A stretch of DNA of 64,000 nt from JACMOY01 sp038322575 (GTDB taxonomy: Bacteria > Actinomycetota > Actinomycetes > Actinomycetales > Angustibacteraceae): the NCBI GenBank assembly GCA_038322575.1, contig JBBQGB010000008.1, forward strand, positions 3,654 through 67,653, in the 5' to 3' direction. The notes beneath the pieces are model-generated. The model was not told where the DNA came from, searched no databases, and was given only the letters and a program-made list of their open reading frames with translations. Of the stretch, positions 31,826 to 40,172 are shown in pieces; the first letter of the stretch is position 1; every line of letters starts with the position of its first letter. Position numbers and translations under genes: made by a program.

Positions 31826-32749
31826 TCAGAAGTACCAGGGGTACGGCGACCAGTCGGGCTCACGCTTGTCCAGGAAGGCGTCCCGGCCCTCGACGGCCTC
31901 GTCGGTCATGTACGCGAGGCGGGTGGCCTCACCGGCGAACACCTGCTGGCCCACGAGACCGTCGTCGGTGAGGTTGAAGGCGAACTTCAGCATCCGCTGG
32001 GCGGTGGGGCTCTTGCCGTTGATCTCGCGCGCCCACTGCAGCGCGACGGTCTCGAGCTCGGCGTGGTCGGCGACCTCGTTGACGGCGCCCATCCGCTGCA
32101 TCGTCTCGGCGTCGTAGGTGCGGCCGAGGAAGAAGATCTCGCGGGCGTTCTTCTGGCCGACCATCTTGGCGAGGTACGCCGAGCCGTAGCCCGCGTCGAA
32201 CGAGCCGACGTCCGCGTCGGTCTGCTTGAACCGCGCGTGCTGGCGACTGGCGATCGTCAGGTCGCAGACGACGTGCAGGCTGTGCCCGCCGCCGGCGGCC
32301 CAGCCGGGCACCACCGCGATGACCACCTTGGGCATCATCCGGATCAGACGCTGCACCTCCAGGATGTGCAGCCGCCCGCCGGCGGCGGCGACCCGAGCGG
32401 CGTCGACGGTGTCGGCCGTCTCGCCGCTCGCGTACTGGTACCCCGACCGGCCACGGATCCGCTGGTCACCGCCGGAGCAGAACGCCCACCCGCCGTCCTT
32501 GGCGGAGGGCCCGTTGCCGGTGAGCAGCACGCAGCCGACGTCCGGCGTCATCCGGGCGTGGTCCAGGGCGCGGTACAGCTCGTCGACGGTCGCGGGGCGG
32601 AACGCGTTGCGCACCTCTGGTCGGTCGAAGGCGATCCGCACCGTCCCCTGGTCGATCGCCCGGTGGTAGGTGATGTCGGCGAAGTCGAACCCCTCCACCT
32701 CGGTCCACAGGGTCGGGTCGAACACGGGCTGCGCGCGGTCGTCGGTCAC
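31826..32749 (-). CDS. menB: 1,4-dihydroxy-2-naphthoyl-CoA synthase
   Basis: A 307-residue crotonase-family enzyme that cyclises o-succinylbenzoyl-CoA. Hallmarks are AFCSGGDQRIRGRSGYQY, VVPGWAAGGGHSLHVVCDLTIAS, QTDADVGSFDAGYGSAYLAKMVGQKNAREIFFLGRTY and the terminal REPDWSPYPWYF. The aspartate after FKQTDADVGSF replaces the bicarbonate-dependent glycine form in the usual way. It is divergent from the CPA1 antiporter with an 18-bp gap between starts. In many actinobacteria it lies beside menE; here 26 kb of other genes intervene. Confidence 0.95.
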   Translation of the reverse strand: MTDDRAQPVFDPTLWTEVEGFDFADITYHRAIDQGTVRIAFDRPEVRNAFRPATVDELYRALDHARMTPDVGCVLLTGNGPSAKDGGWAFCSGGDQRIRGRSGYQYASGETADTVDAARVAAAGGRLHILEVQRLIRMMPKVVIAVVPGWAAGGGHSLHVVCDLTIASRQHARFKQTDADVGSFDAGYGSAYLAKMVGQKNAREIFFLGRTYDAETMQRMGAVNEVADHAELETVALQWAREINGKSPTAQRMLKFAFNLTDDGLVGQQVFAGEATRLAYMTDEAVEGRDAFLDKREPDWSPYPWYF

Positions 32750-32767
32750 ATCGGCGAGGATAGGCCG

Positions 32768-34054
32768 GTGCGGCTGACCGGTGACTCCGTCTACCTGCTG
32801 GCGGGGATCGCCCTGCTGGGAGGAGCCGTGCTGCCCCGGCTGCTGCGCAACAAGGCCATCTCGACGCCGATGGCGTTCGTCGCCGTGGGTCTGCTGATCG
32901 GCCTGGTGCCCCTGCCGGACGGCGTGTCGGTGCTGCCGCAGAGCAACCCGGCACTGACCGAGCGGATGACCGAGCTGTGCGTCATCGTCGCGCTGATGGG
33001 TGTGGGCCTGGCCATCGACCGCCCGCTGCGCTGGCGCACGTGGACGACGGCCTGGCGCCTGGTGCTGGTCGCGATGCCGCTGTGCATCGGCGGGGTGGCG
33101 CTGCTCGGGTGGGGGCTGGCGGGCCTGGCCCCGGCGTCCGCGCTGCTGCTAGGGGCGGCCCTCGCGCCCACCGACCCGGTGCTGGCGTCCGACGTCCAGG
33201 TCGACGGGCCGGACGTCGACGTCGGCGAGGGCGCGCCGACGCAGGACGAGGACGACGAGGTGCGCTTCGCCCTGACGTCGGAGGCCGGGCTCAACGACGG
33301 CGCCGCGTTCCCGTTCGTGTACGCCGCGATCCTGCTGGCCGGCGCCGGATCGGTCGGCGACTGGGCGCTGACGTGGGTGGCGTGGGACCTGGTCGGCAAG
33401 GTGGTCGTGGGCGTGCTGGTCGGGGCGGCGTCCGGCTGGGCGCTCGCGCGGCTCGCGTTCCGCTCGCACCGCAGGTCGTTGCGGCTGGCCGAGGCCGGCG
33501 ACCCGATCCTGGCGATCGCCGCGACCCTGGGCGTCTACGGCCTCACCGAGGTGCTCGGCGGGTACGGGTTCCTCGCCGTCTTCATCTGCGGCGTCGCGCT
33601 GCGCAGCCTCGAGCGCGACCACTCGTTCCACGCCTCGCTGCACGAGTTCATCGGCCAGCTCGAGCACATGCTCACCTGGGCGCTCCTGCTGCTGCTCGGC
33701 GCCGCAGTCAGCCAGGGGCTGCTGCGCTCGCTCACCCTCGGCGGCGCGGCCGTCGGACTGCTGCTGGTGCTGGTCGTTCGGCCGGCGATGGCGTGGATCT
33801 CGTTGCAGGGCACCGTTCTCGGCCCACGCGAGCGGCTCGTCACCGCCTTCTTCGGGGTGCGTGGCATCGGGTCGATCTACTACGTCGCCTACGGCACGGG
33901 GGCCGCGACGTTCGCGGGCACCGACCGGATCTGGTCGACCGCCGCCTTCACGGTGCTGCTGTCGGTGGTCGTCCACGGCGTCCTCGCCACGCCGGTGATG
34001 CGCCGACTCGACACCATGCGCGCGCACCCGTCGGCGGCGGGGCAGCCGCTGTGA
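32768..34054 (+). CDS. CPA1-family Na+(K+)/H+ antiporter
   Basis: A 428-residue membrane protein with about 12 helices of the NhaP/CPA1 family. The signature ALAPTDPVLASDVQV and the ion-site segment TSEAGLNDGAAFPFV carry the conserved Asp residues. VRGIGSIYYVAYG is another family motif. A ~20-residue acidic insert (around GEGAPTQDEDDEVR) lies between helices 5 and 6. The GTG at 32768 has AGGATAGG upstream. It overlaps menC in a GTGA junction, placing it in the men operon. Confidence 0.87.
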   Translation: MRLTGDSVYLLAGIALLGGAVLPRLLRNKAISTPMAFVAVGLLIGLVPLPDGVSVLPQSNPALTERMTELCVIVALMGVGLAIDRPLRWRTWTTAWRLVLVAMPLCIGGVALLGWGLAGLAPASALLLGAALAPTDPVLASDVQVDGPDVDVGEGAPTQDEDDEVRFALTSEAGLNDGAAFPFVYAAILLAGAGSVGDWALTWVAWDLVGKVVVGVLVGAASGWALARLAFRSHRRSLRLAEAGDPILAIAATLGVYGLTEVLGGYGFLAVFICGVALRSLERDHSFHASLHEFIGQLEHMLTWALLLLLGAAVSQGLLRSLTLGGAAVGLLLVLVVRPAMAWISLQGTVLGPRERLVTAFFGVRGIGSIYYVAYGTGAATFAGTDRIWSTAAFTVLLSVVVHGVLATPVMRRLDTMRAHPSAAGQPL

Positions 34055-35031
34055 CCGGTGGCTGGGACGAGGTGCACGTCGTCCGGCTGCCCCTGCGGGT
34101 GCGCTTTCGCGGCCTCATGGAGCGCGAGGGCCTGCTGCTGCGCGGGCCTGCCGGCTGGGGCGAGTTCTCGCCGTTCGTCGAGTACGACGACGCCGAGTCC
34201 GCCCGCTGGCTCGCCGCCGCGGTCGAGGCCGTGACCGCATCGCCGCCGGCCGCCGTCCGCAGCCAGATCCCGGTCAACGCGACGGTCCCGGCGGTGCCGG
34301 CGGCCGACGTCGCGGACGTGCTCGCCCGTTTCGCCGGGTGCACGACCGCCAAGGTCAAGGTGGGCGAGCGCGGGCAGGCGCTCGCGGACGACGTCGCCCG
34401 GGTCGCCGAGGTGCGCGCGGTGCTCGGGGCGGCCGGTCGCATCCGGGTCGACGCCAACGGGGCCTGGGACGTCGACGAGGCGCGGCGCGCGCTGACAGCC
34501 CTGGCGCCGTACGGGCTCGAGTACGCCGAGCAGCCCTGCGCGACGCTGGACGACCTCGGCCGGCTGCGGGTCGCCCTGGCCCGGGCCGGGGTCGACGTGC
34601 TGGTCGCGGCGGACGAGAGCATCCGCAAGGCCGACGACCCGCTGAAGGTCGCGGCCGCCGGCAGCGCCGACCTCGTGGTGCTCAAGGTCGCCCCGCTCGG
34701 CGGGGTGCGCACCGCCCTCGCGGTGGCCGAGCAGTGCGGGCTGCCCGTCGTGGTCTCCTCGGCCCTGGACACCTCGGTCGGCATCGCGGCCGGTGTCGCG
34801 CTGGCGGCGGCCCTGCCCGACCTGCCGTTCGCCTGCGGGCTGGGCACCGCGGCGCTGTTCGCCCGCGACGTCGTCGACCCGCCGCTGCGGCCCGTCGGCG
34901 GAGCGATCGACGTCGCCCTGGCCGCCGCGACGACGCCCGACCTGGCCGCACTGGCCGGGCTGGCCGCCCCCGAGGACCGCCAGCGGTGGTGGCGCGAGCG
35001 GCTCCACCGGTGCCTGGCACTGCTGCCGTGA
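34051..35031 (+). CDS. menC: o-succinylbenzoate synthase
   Basis: A 326-residue enolase-superfamily enzyme that dehydrates SHCHC to o-succinylbenzoate. The catalytic lysine is in TAKVKVGE. The metal ligands are in RVDANGAW, YAEQPC and ADESI. The second lysine is in VVLKVAPLGG. It is coupled to both neighbours by GTGA overlaps (antiporter upstream, lipoprotein downstream). Confidence 0.95.
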   Translation: MTGGWDEVHVVRLPLRVRFRGLMEREGLLLRGPAGWGEFSPFVEYDDAESARWLAAAVEAVTASPPAAVRSQIPVNATVPAVPAADVADVLARFAGCTTAKVKVGERGQALADDVARVAEVRAVLGAAGRIRVDANGAWDVDEARRALTALAPYGLEYAEQPCATLDDLGRLRVALARAGVDVLVAADESIRKADDPLKVAAAGSADLVVLKVAPLGGVRTALAVAEQCGLPVVVSSALDTSVGIAAGVALAAALPDLPFACGLGTAALFARDVVDPPLRPVGGAIDVALAAATTPDLAALAGLAAPEDRQRWWRERLHRCLALLP

Positions 35032-36278
35032 CCACGGGCCGGCTCCGGGTGGCGCTGACGGCACTCGCGCTCACCGCGGTGCTGGCCGCCACCGTGGTGG
35101 CCGGCTGCGCGCCCAGCGAGCGACCCGCTCGAGCCGCCGGCAGCGCCCGCGTGGTCGACCCGGCGTCCTTCGGCCTGAACACGCCGCACTCCGCGGCGAC
35201 CGTCCCGTACGGGGCGCTGCGGCTGTGGGACACCCGCACCACCTGGGCGCACCTGCAACCCGCGCGCGGCGTGTTCGACTGGGCCAGGCTGGACGGGTAC
35301 GTCGCCCGGGCCCGAGCCCAGCGCGTCCCGGTGCTGCTCGTCCTGGGTTCGACACCCGCCTGGGCCGCGACCCAGCCCACGGCCCCGGGCGCCGGGTGGC
35401 TGGCGCGGGGCAGCTCGTCGCCGCCCCGCTCGGACGCCGACTGGGTGGCCTACGTCGACGCCGTCGTCGCCCGCTACCGCGGTCGGATCGCGGCCTACCA
35501 GATCTGGAACGAGGCGCAGTCGCCGCAGTTCTGGAAGGGCACGCCGGGGGGTCTGGCGCACCTCACGCAGCTGGCGGCAGCCCGGGTCGCCGCCCTGGAC
35601 CCCGCGGCGACCGTGGTGGCGACACCCCTGCAGCCCAGGCAGTCGGGCTGGCAGGCGTGGTCGGCCGCATACCTGAGCGCGCTGGCGGCACGAGGCTGGC
35701 CGGTCGACGTGTTCGCCGTGCACTCCTACCAGCCGGACGCGCTCGCGACGCCGGACGGGCGGTTCGACCTGCTGCGTCAGGCGCAGTCGGTGCTGCGGGC
35801 GGCCGGTGCGCCGCGCCGTCCACTGTGGGACACCGAGGTCAACTACTCGAGCCCCGCCTTCGCCGCGCACCCGGTGCGGGGCCAGGCGGCCGCTGACTGG
35901 ACTGCGCGCACCTACCTCGACTCGATCCGCCTCGGCGTGGCCCGCACCTACTGGTACGCCTGGGACGACCCGATCGACGTCCTCGGGGTCACGATGAGCC
36001 CCGGCGGCCCGAGCCAGCGGGCGTTCACCACGCTGCAGGAGTGGCTGGCCGGCAGCACGTTCCGCGGGTGCGTCTCGCCCACCCCGGCCAGGGGGGCGGT
36101 CGTGACGGCGTGCACGTTCACGACGGGCGCCCGGCGCTTCCTCGTCGTGTGGGCGGCGGCCGGCGGCAGCGCCCCGGTGCCGGTGCCGGCCACGTCGATC
36201 TGCGGTCTGCTGAGCGGGTGCCGACCCGTGGACAGGCGCACGTCGATCACCACCTCGCCGGTGCTGCTGCGGCCGTAG
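35028..36278 (+). CDS. Lipoprotein with glycoside-hydrolase (GH39/cellulase-like) fold
   Basis: A 416-residue exported protein. The signal peptide ends in the lipobox VVAG-C at about residues 23-27, so it is a predicted lipoprotein. The catalytic (beta/alpha)8 barrel has the acid/base glutamate in YQIWNEAQSP and a likely nucleophile in PLWDTEVNYSSP, both typical of clan A glycosidases. GALRLWDTRTTWAHLQP and FAVHSYQPDA are further barrel strands. It sits between menC and menD, overlapping menC by four bases. Its link to quinone synthesis is not obvious; the substrate is unknown. Confidence 0.8.
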   Translation: MTTGRLRVALTALALTAVLAATVVAGCAPSERPARAAGSARVVDPASFGLNTPHSAATVPYGALRLWDTRTTWAHLQPARGVFDWARLDGYVARARAQRVPVLLVLGSTPAWAATQPTAPGAGWLARGSSSPPRSDADWVAYVDAVVARYRGRIAAYQIWNEAQSPQFWKGTPGGLAHLTQLAAARVAALDPAATVVATPLQPRQSGWQAWSAAYLSALAARGWPVDVFAVHSYQPDALATPDGRFDLLRQAQSVLRAAGAPRRPLWDTEVNYSSPAFAAHPVRGQAAADWTARTYLDSIRLGVARTYWYAWDDPIDVLGVTMSPGGPSQRAFTTLQEWLAGSTFRGCVSPTPARGAVVTACTFTTGARRFLVVWAAAGGSAPVPVPATSICGLLSGCRPVDRRTSITTSPVLLRP

Positions 36279-36320
36279 CCCGCCGCGCACGGTGGGTTCG
36301 CGCCCGGTGAGAATGGGACC

Positions 36321-38006
36321 GTGAACCCCTCCACCGCACTGGCCACGGTGCTCGTCGACGAGCTGGTGCGCGGCGGCGTCCGGCACGCGGTGCTGTGCCC
36401 GGGGTCGCGGTCGGCACCGCTGGCGTACGCGCTGCACGCCGCGGACGCCGAGGGCCGGCTCGCGCTGCACGTGCGGGTCGACGAGCGCAGCGCGGGTTTC
36501 GTGGCCCTGGGCCTGGCGAAGGCGAGCGGGCCGGTGGTGGTCGTGACGACGTCCGGGACGGCGGTCGCCAACCTGCACCCGGCGGTGCTCGAGGCCGACC
36601 ACGGCGGGGTGCCGCTGGTGGTGATGACCGCCGACCGTCCGCCCGAGCTGCGCGGCACGGGCGCCAATCAGACGACCGACCAGGTGCGCTTCTTCGGTGC
36701 CGCAGCGCGGTTCGCCCACGACCTCGGCGTCCCCGACGAGCGGCCCGGCCAGGTCGCGACCTGGCGCGCCGTGGTGGCGCGGGCGCTCGCGGCGGCGACC
36801 GGGTCGCGCGGGGCCGCCCCGGGCCCGGTGCAGCTCAACGTCCCCCTGCGCGAGCCGCTGGTGCCGGACGACGACCCGTCCTTCGTCGAGCCGCTGGACG
36901 GTCGCTCGGGCGGGGCGCCCTGGGTGCAGGTGGCGGCGCGGCAGGCCCTCGCGGGCAACCCGGCGCTCGGACCCCGGACGGTGGTGCTCGTCGGTGACCT
37001 GCCGACCGGTGGCCCCGACTGGGGGGCGCTGGCCGCCGACCTCGCCGACGCGGGCGGGTGGCCGCTGCTCGCGGAGCCGTCCAGCGGCGGGGCCTGGGCG
37101 CGGGCGCTGCCGGGCGGCTCGCTGCTGCTCACCTGCGCGGACTGGGTCGACCGGCACCGGCCGGACGCCGTCCTGGTCGTCGGGCGCGTCACCCTCAGTC
37201 GCGCGGCGGCCGCCCTGCTGCGGCACGACGGCACCGTCGTCGAGGTGGTCAGCGACGACCCGACCTGGCCCGACCCCGGTCACCGCGCCCACCGCGTGCA
37301 CCCGCTGGCCGCGCTGGTCGACCCGATGGCCCAGGGCGCGCTCGACGCCGACTGGCACGGCCGCTGGCAGCAGGCAGCGGCGCGGGTGGCGGCCGCCGCG
37401 CGCCCCGTGGTCGAGGGCAGCTGGCCGTCGGCGCCCGCGGTGGCCGCGGCCGTGGCCGCGGCCCTGCCGCCGGACGCCGTGCTGTTCGTGGGGTCGTCCA
37501 ACCCCGTGCGCCACCTGGACCTGGTCGGCCGCGCGGGCGCGCGCGTGGTGGCCAACCGCGGGCTCGCCGGCATCGACGGCTGCGTGTCGACGGCGACTGG
37601 GCTGGCGCTGGCAGGCTCGGTGCCGACGTACGCGCTGGTCGGCGACCTCACGTTCGTCCACGACACCGGGGCGCTGGTGGTCGGCCCGAACGAGCCGCAT
37701 CCCGACCTCACCGTCGTGGTCGTCAACGACGACGGCGGCGGGATCTTCAGCCTGCTCGAGCCCGGTGCCCCCGAGCGCGCCGCGCCGTTCGACCGGGTGT
37801 TCGGAACCAGCCACGGAACCGACCTGCAGAACCTTTGCGCCGCAACGGGTTCGCGGCACGTCCGGGTGACCGACCCGTCCGGGCTCACCGACGTCCTCGG
37901 CGAACCACCGCGGGGCGTCACGGTGGTCGAGGTCACCGTCGACCGCACCGCGCACCGCGGCCTCGACGCGGCGCTGCGGGACGCGGCAGCGGCAGCCACC
38001 GGCTAG
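36321..38006 (+). CDS. menD: 2-succinyl-5-enolpyruvyl-6-hydroxy-3-cyclohexene-1-carboxylate synthase
   Basis: A 561-residue ThDP enzyme that condenses isochorismate with 2-oxoglutarate. CPGSRSAPLAYAL, the catalytic glutamate in VDERSAGFVALGLAKASG, TADRPPELRGTGANQTTDQ and the ThDP motif LVGDLTFVHDTGAL with VNDDGGGIFS are all characteristic. The start is GTG at 36321. Tandem hairpins follow the stop. Confidence 0.96.
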   Translation: MNPSTALATVLVDELVRGGVRHAVLCPGSRSAPLAYALHAADAEGRLALHVRVDERSAGFVALGLAKASGPVVVVTTSGTAVANLHPAVLEADHGGVPLVVMTADRPPELRGTGANQTTDQVRFFGAAARFAHDLGVPDERPGQVATWRAVVARALAAATGSRGAAPGPVQLNVPLREPLVPDDDPSFVEPLDGRSGGAPWVQVAARQALAGNPALGPRTVVLVGDLPTGGPDWGALAADLADAGGWPLLAEPSSGGAWARALPGGSLLLTCADWVDRHRPDAVLVVGRVTLSRAAAALLRHDGTVVEVVSDDPTWPDPGHRAHRVHPLAALVDPMAQGALDADWHGRWQQAAARVAAAARPVVEGSWPSAPAVAAAVAAALPPDAVLFVGSSNPVRHLDLVGRAGARVVANRGLAGIDGCVSTATGLALAGSVPTYALVGDLTFVHDTGALVVGPNEPHPDLTVVVVNDDGGGIFSLLEPGAPERAAPFDRVFGTSHGTDLQNLCAATGSRHVRVTDPSGLTDVLGEPPRGVTVVEVTVDRTAHRGLDAALRDAAAAATG

Positions 38007-38023
38007 TGGTGTGTCTCAGCCGG

Positions 38024-38055
38024 TCACCCGACGGGTGAAGCCCCGACAACGGGGC
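38024..38055 (+). terminator. Tandem hairpins after menD
   Basis: TCACCC-GAC-GGGTGA (38024-38038) is followed directly by GCCCCG-ACAA-CGGGGC (38040-38055). Both stems are perfect six-base pairs. They lie 18 bases beyond the menD stop and before the convergent phosphatase gene, so they may terminate transcription from the left and possibly both sides. Confidence 0.55.
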
Positions 38056-38135
38056 AACGGGGCGTCAGATGTGACGCGCAGTTGCCCCGATCAGCCACAT
38101 AGATGCTCTGTCGTCGCGCTCGTCGAAGCGCACCT

Positions 38136-39392
38136 CTAGCTCGAATCGACCTCGACGATGAGCAGGGCGACGTCGTCGTCGGCCGCACCGGCGTCCAGGC
38201 GCGACAGCAGGACGTCGGCCAGCTCGTCCGGGTGCCCGGCGTCGGCGCCGGTCGCCACCTGACGCAGCTGCTCGAGGCGTGCGTCCAGCGACGTGCCGCG
38301 CACCTCGACCAGACCGTCGGTGTAGAGCACGAGCACGTCGCCGGGCACCAGCCGGTGCTCGTGGTCGTGCCGGTCGCTGCCCGGGTCGACCCCCAGCATC
38401 AGGTCGACGCTGGTCTCCAGGAAGTCCGCCCGGTCGCCGCGCACCAGCAGCGGCGGCAGGTGGCCCGCGTTGGTCCACTGCAGCCGCCACGTGCCGTCCC
38501 CGTCGGGGTGCAGCCGCGCGACCACGCAGGTGCCGGTGGCGTCCAGGGCCAGGGTGGCCGACGTCCGCTCCAGGCGGGTCACGACGCCGCTGGGCGACTC
38601 GGCGCGGTCGACGGCGTGGGCCCGGACGGTGTGCCGCAGCGCCGCCATCCGGGCCGCGGCGCTGACGTCGTGGCCGCTGACGTCGCCGATGACCACCACC
38701 AGGTCGCCCTCGACCGCGAAGGCGTCGTACCAGTCGCCCCCGACGTCCAGACCACGGGTGGCGGGGGAGTAGCGCGCAGCCAGGTGCAGCCCGGGCACCG
38801 CGGGCAGCGGCGGCAGCAGGCTGGTCTGCAGGGCGGTCGCCACGGCGCGCTGCACCTCGAGCAGCCGGGCCGCCTCGAGGGCCACACCCAGGTGTGCGGC
38901 GACGTCGGCCAGGGCCGTGACGTCGTCGGGGCGGAACGTGGTGCGGGTGCCCAGGGTCAGCACGCCGACCGCCGTGTCGCGGGCGGCCAGGCGGATGAGC
39001 AGCACCTCGTGCGCCCCGTACGACAGCGCCATCGCCGCCTGGGCGGCGCGGTGCGGGTCGCCGGAGGCGGCCACCGCGGCCAGCTCGGGCGCCCGCAGGT
39101 GCATCGTCGCGTCGGGGGACCGCAGCAGGGTGGGCAGCAGACCCTGCGACCCGGCCGAGGACCGGCGCGGTGACCGCTGGCCGGGTGACCGCGACCCCAT
39201 CGACACGGGCAGCGCGAGTGCGCCGTCGGCGCCGTACGCCGCGACGCGCACGACGAGGTCGGGGTCGTCCAACCGGTCGGCGATGACCCAGTCCGCCACC
39301 GCGAGCAGCACCCGGGCGCTGCGATCCAGGATGGTGGCGCTGTCGGTGGCCGACGACGTGGCGCGCACGACGTCGGTGAGCAGGTCGGGCAT
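38136..39392 (-). CDS. GAF-domain PP2C (SpoIIE/RsbU-type) serine phosphatase
   Basis: A 418-residue protein. Residues ~1-180 are a GAF-like sensor (VLLAVADWVIADRL, LLIRLAARDTAVGVLTLG). Residues ~195-415 are a SpoIIE phosphatase with DVGGDWYDAF, IGDVSGHDVSAA, GHLPPLL, YTDGLVE and DDDVALL, supplying the metal-binding aspartates. Such enzymes dephosphorylate anti-anti-sigma factors in partner-switching stress systems. No partner is encoded next to it. Confidence 0.88.
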   Translation of the reverse strand: MPDLLTDVVRATSSATDSATILDRSARVLLAVADWVIADRLDDPDLVVRVAAYGADGALALPVSMGSRSPGQRSPRRSSAGSQGLLPTLLRSPDATMHLRAPELAAVAASGDPHRAAQAAMALSYGAHEVLLIRLAARDTAVGVLTLGTRTTFRPDDVTALADVAAHLGVALEAARLLEVQRAVATALQTSLLPPLPAVPGLHLAARYSPATRGLDVGGDWYDAFAVEGDLVVVIGDVSGHDVSAAARMAALRHTVRAHAVDRAESPSGVVTRLERTSATLALDATGTCVVARLHPDGDGTWRLQWTNAGHLPPLLVRGDRADFLETSVDLMLGVDPGSDRHDHEHRLVPGDVLVLYTDGLVEVRGTSLDARLEQLRQVATGADAGHPDELADVLLSRLDAGAADDDVALLIVEVDSS

Positions 39393-39396
39393 CTGC

Positions 39397-40107
39397 TCAG
39401 GCCCTCAGGTGGTGGTCGAAGAACGCGAGCATGCGCGCCCAGGCGTCGTCAGCCGCGACCGGGTCGTGGCCGAGGCCGGCAACCCGCTCGAGCGACGCGA
39501 ACGGACCGGTGCGGTGCTGGTTGAGGAACGAGTGGCCGGCGTCGGGGTACTCCTTGACGTCGTGCTCGACCCCCAGCTCGGTCAGCACGGACTCGAGCCG
39601 GCCGGCCACCCCGCGCAGCATCGGGTCGCGCCGTCCGTAGCTCGCGACGACCGGGCAGGCGCCGGCCAGGACGGTGCGCGCCTCACGCGGCAGCGGCCCG
39701 TAGCTCGGCGCCGCTGCGTCGAAGCCGCGGGCGGCCAGCAGCAGCGCGAACCCCCCGCCCATGCAGAACCCGAGCACCCCCACCGGCCCGGCGCAGTCCG
39801 GCCGGCCGGTCAGCCAGTCGCGGACGGCCAGGACGTCGTCGACGGCCGCCCCGTGCCCGCTGGTCAGGGCGCCGAACGTCGCCCGCAGGCACCGCAGGGC
39901 GCCGCCGGCGCTGAACAGGTCGGGAGCGACGGCGAGGAACCCCGCGCCCGCGAGCCGGTCGTTCTGCCGGCGGATGTCGTCGGTGAGGCCCAGCAGCTCG
40001 TGCAGGACGACGACCCCCGGCCACGGCCCCCCGCCGCCGGGTGGCACGGAAAGGTGCGCGCGCAGCAGGGGCGTGCTCACCCCACCGGGCACCAGGACGT
40101 CGACCAT
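39397..40107 (-). CDS. Dienelactone hydrolase family protein
   Basis: A 236-residue alpha/beta hydrolase of the DLH type, with the cysteine nucleophile in GFCMGGGFALLLAARG and the histidine in YPDAGHSFLN; the acid is probably in SYGRRDPML. WPGVVVLHELLGLTDDIR is the typical N-terminal signature. It lies five bases upstream of the phosphatase gene and may be co-transcribed. Natural substrate unknown. Confidence 0.87.
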   Translation of the reverse strand: MVDVLVPGGVSTPLLRAHLSVPPGGGGPWPGVVVLHELLGLTDDIRRQNDRLAGAGFLAVAPDLFSAGGALRCLRATFGALTSGHGAAVDDVLAVRDWLTGRPDCAGPVGVLGFCMGGGFALLLAARGFDAAAPSYGPLPREARTVLAGACPVVASYGRRDPMLRGVAGRLESVLTELGVEHDVKEYPDAGHSFLNQHRTGPFASLERVAGLGHDPVAADDAWARMLAFFDHHLRA

Positions 40108-40172
40108 GAGCTGATCCTGTCAATATCACCGGCCGTGGCGCCAGCGTGACTCGGTGCCACCACCGGCTCGGG

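Noticed and set aside
33948..37955. 1335-codon minus-strand open frame opposite menC, the lipoprotein and menD
   Set aside because: It lies antisense to recognisable enzymes and has shadow composition (runs of R, G, A, P). Length alone is not evidence in 70% GC DNA.
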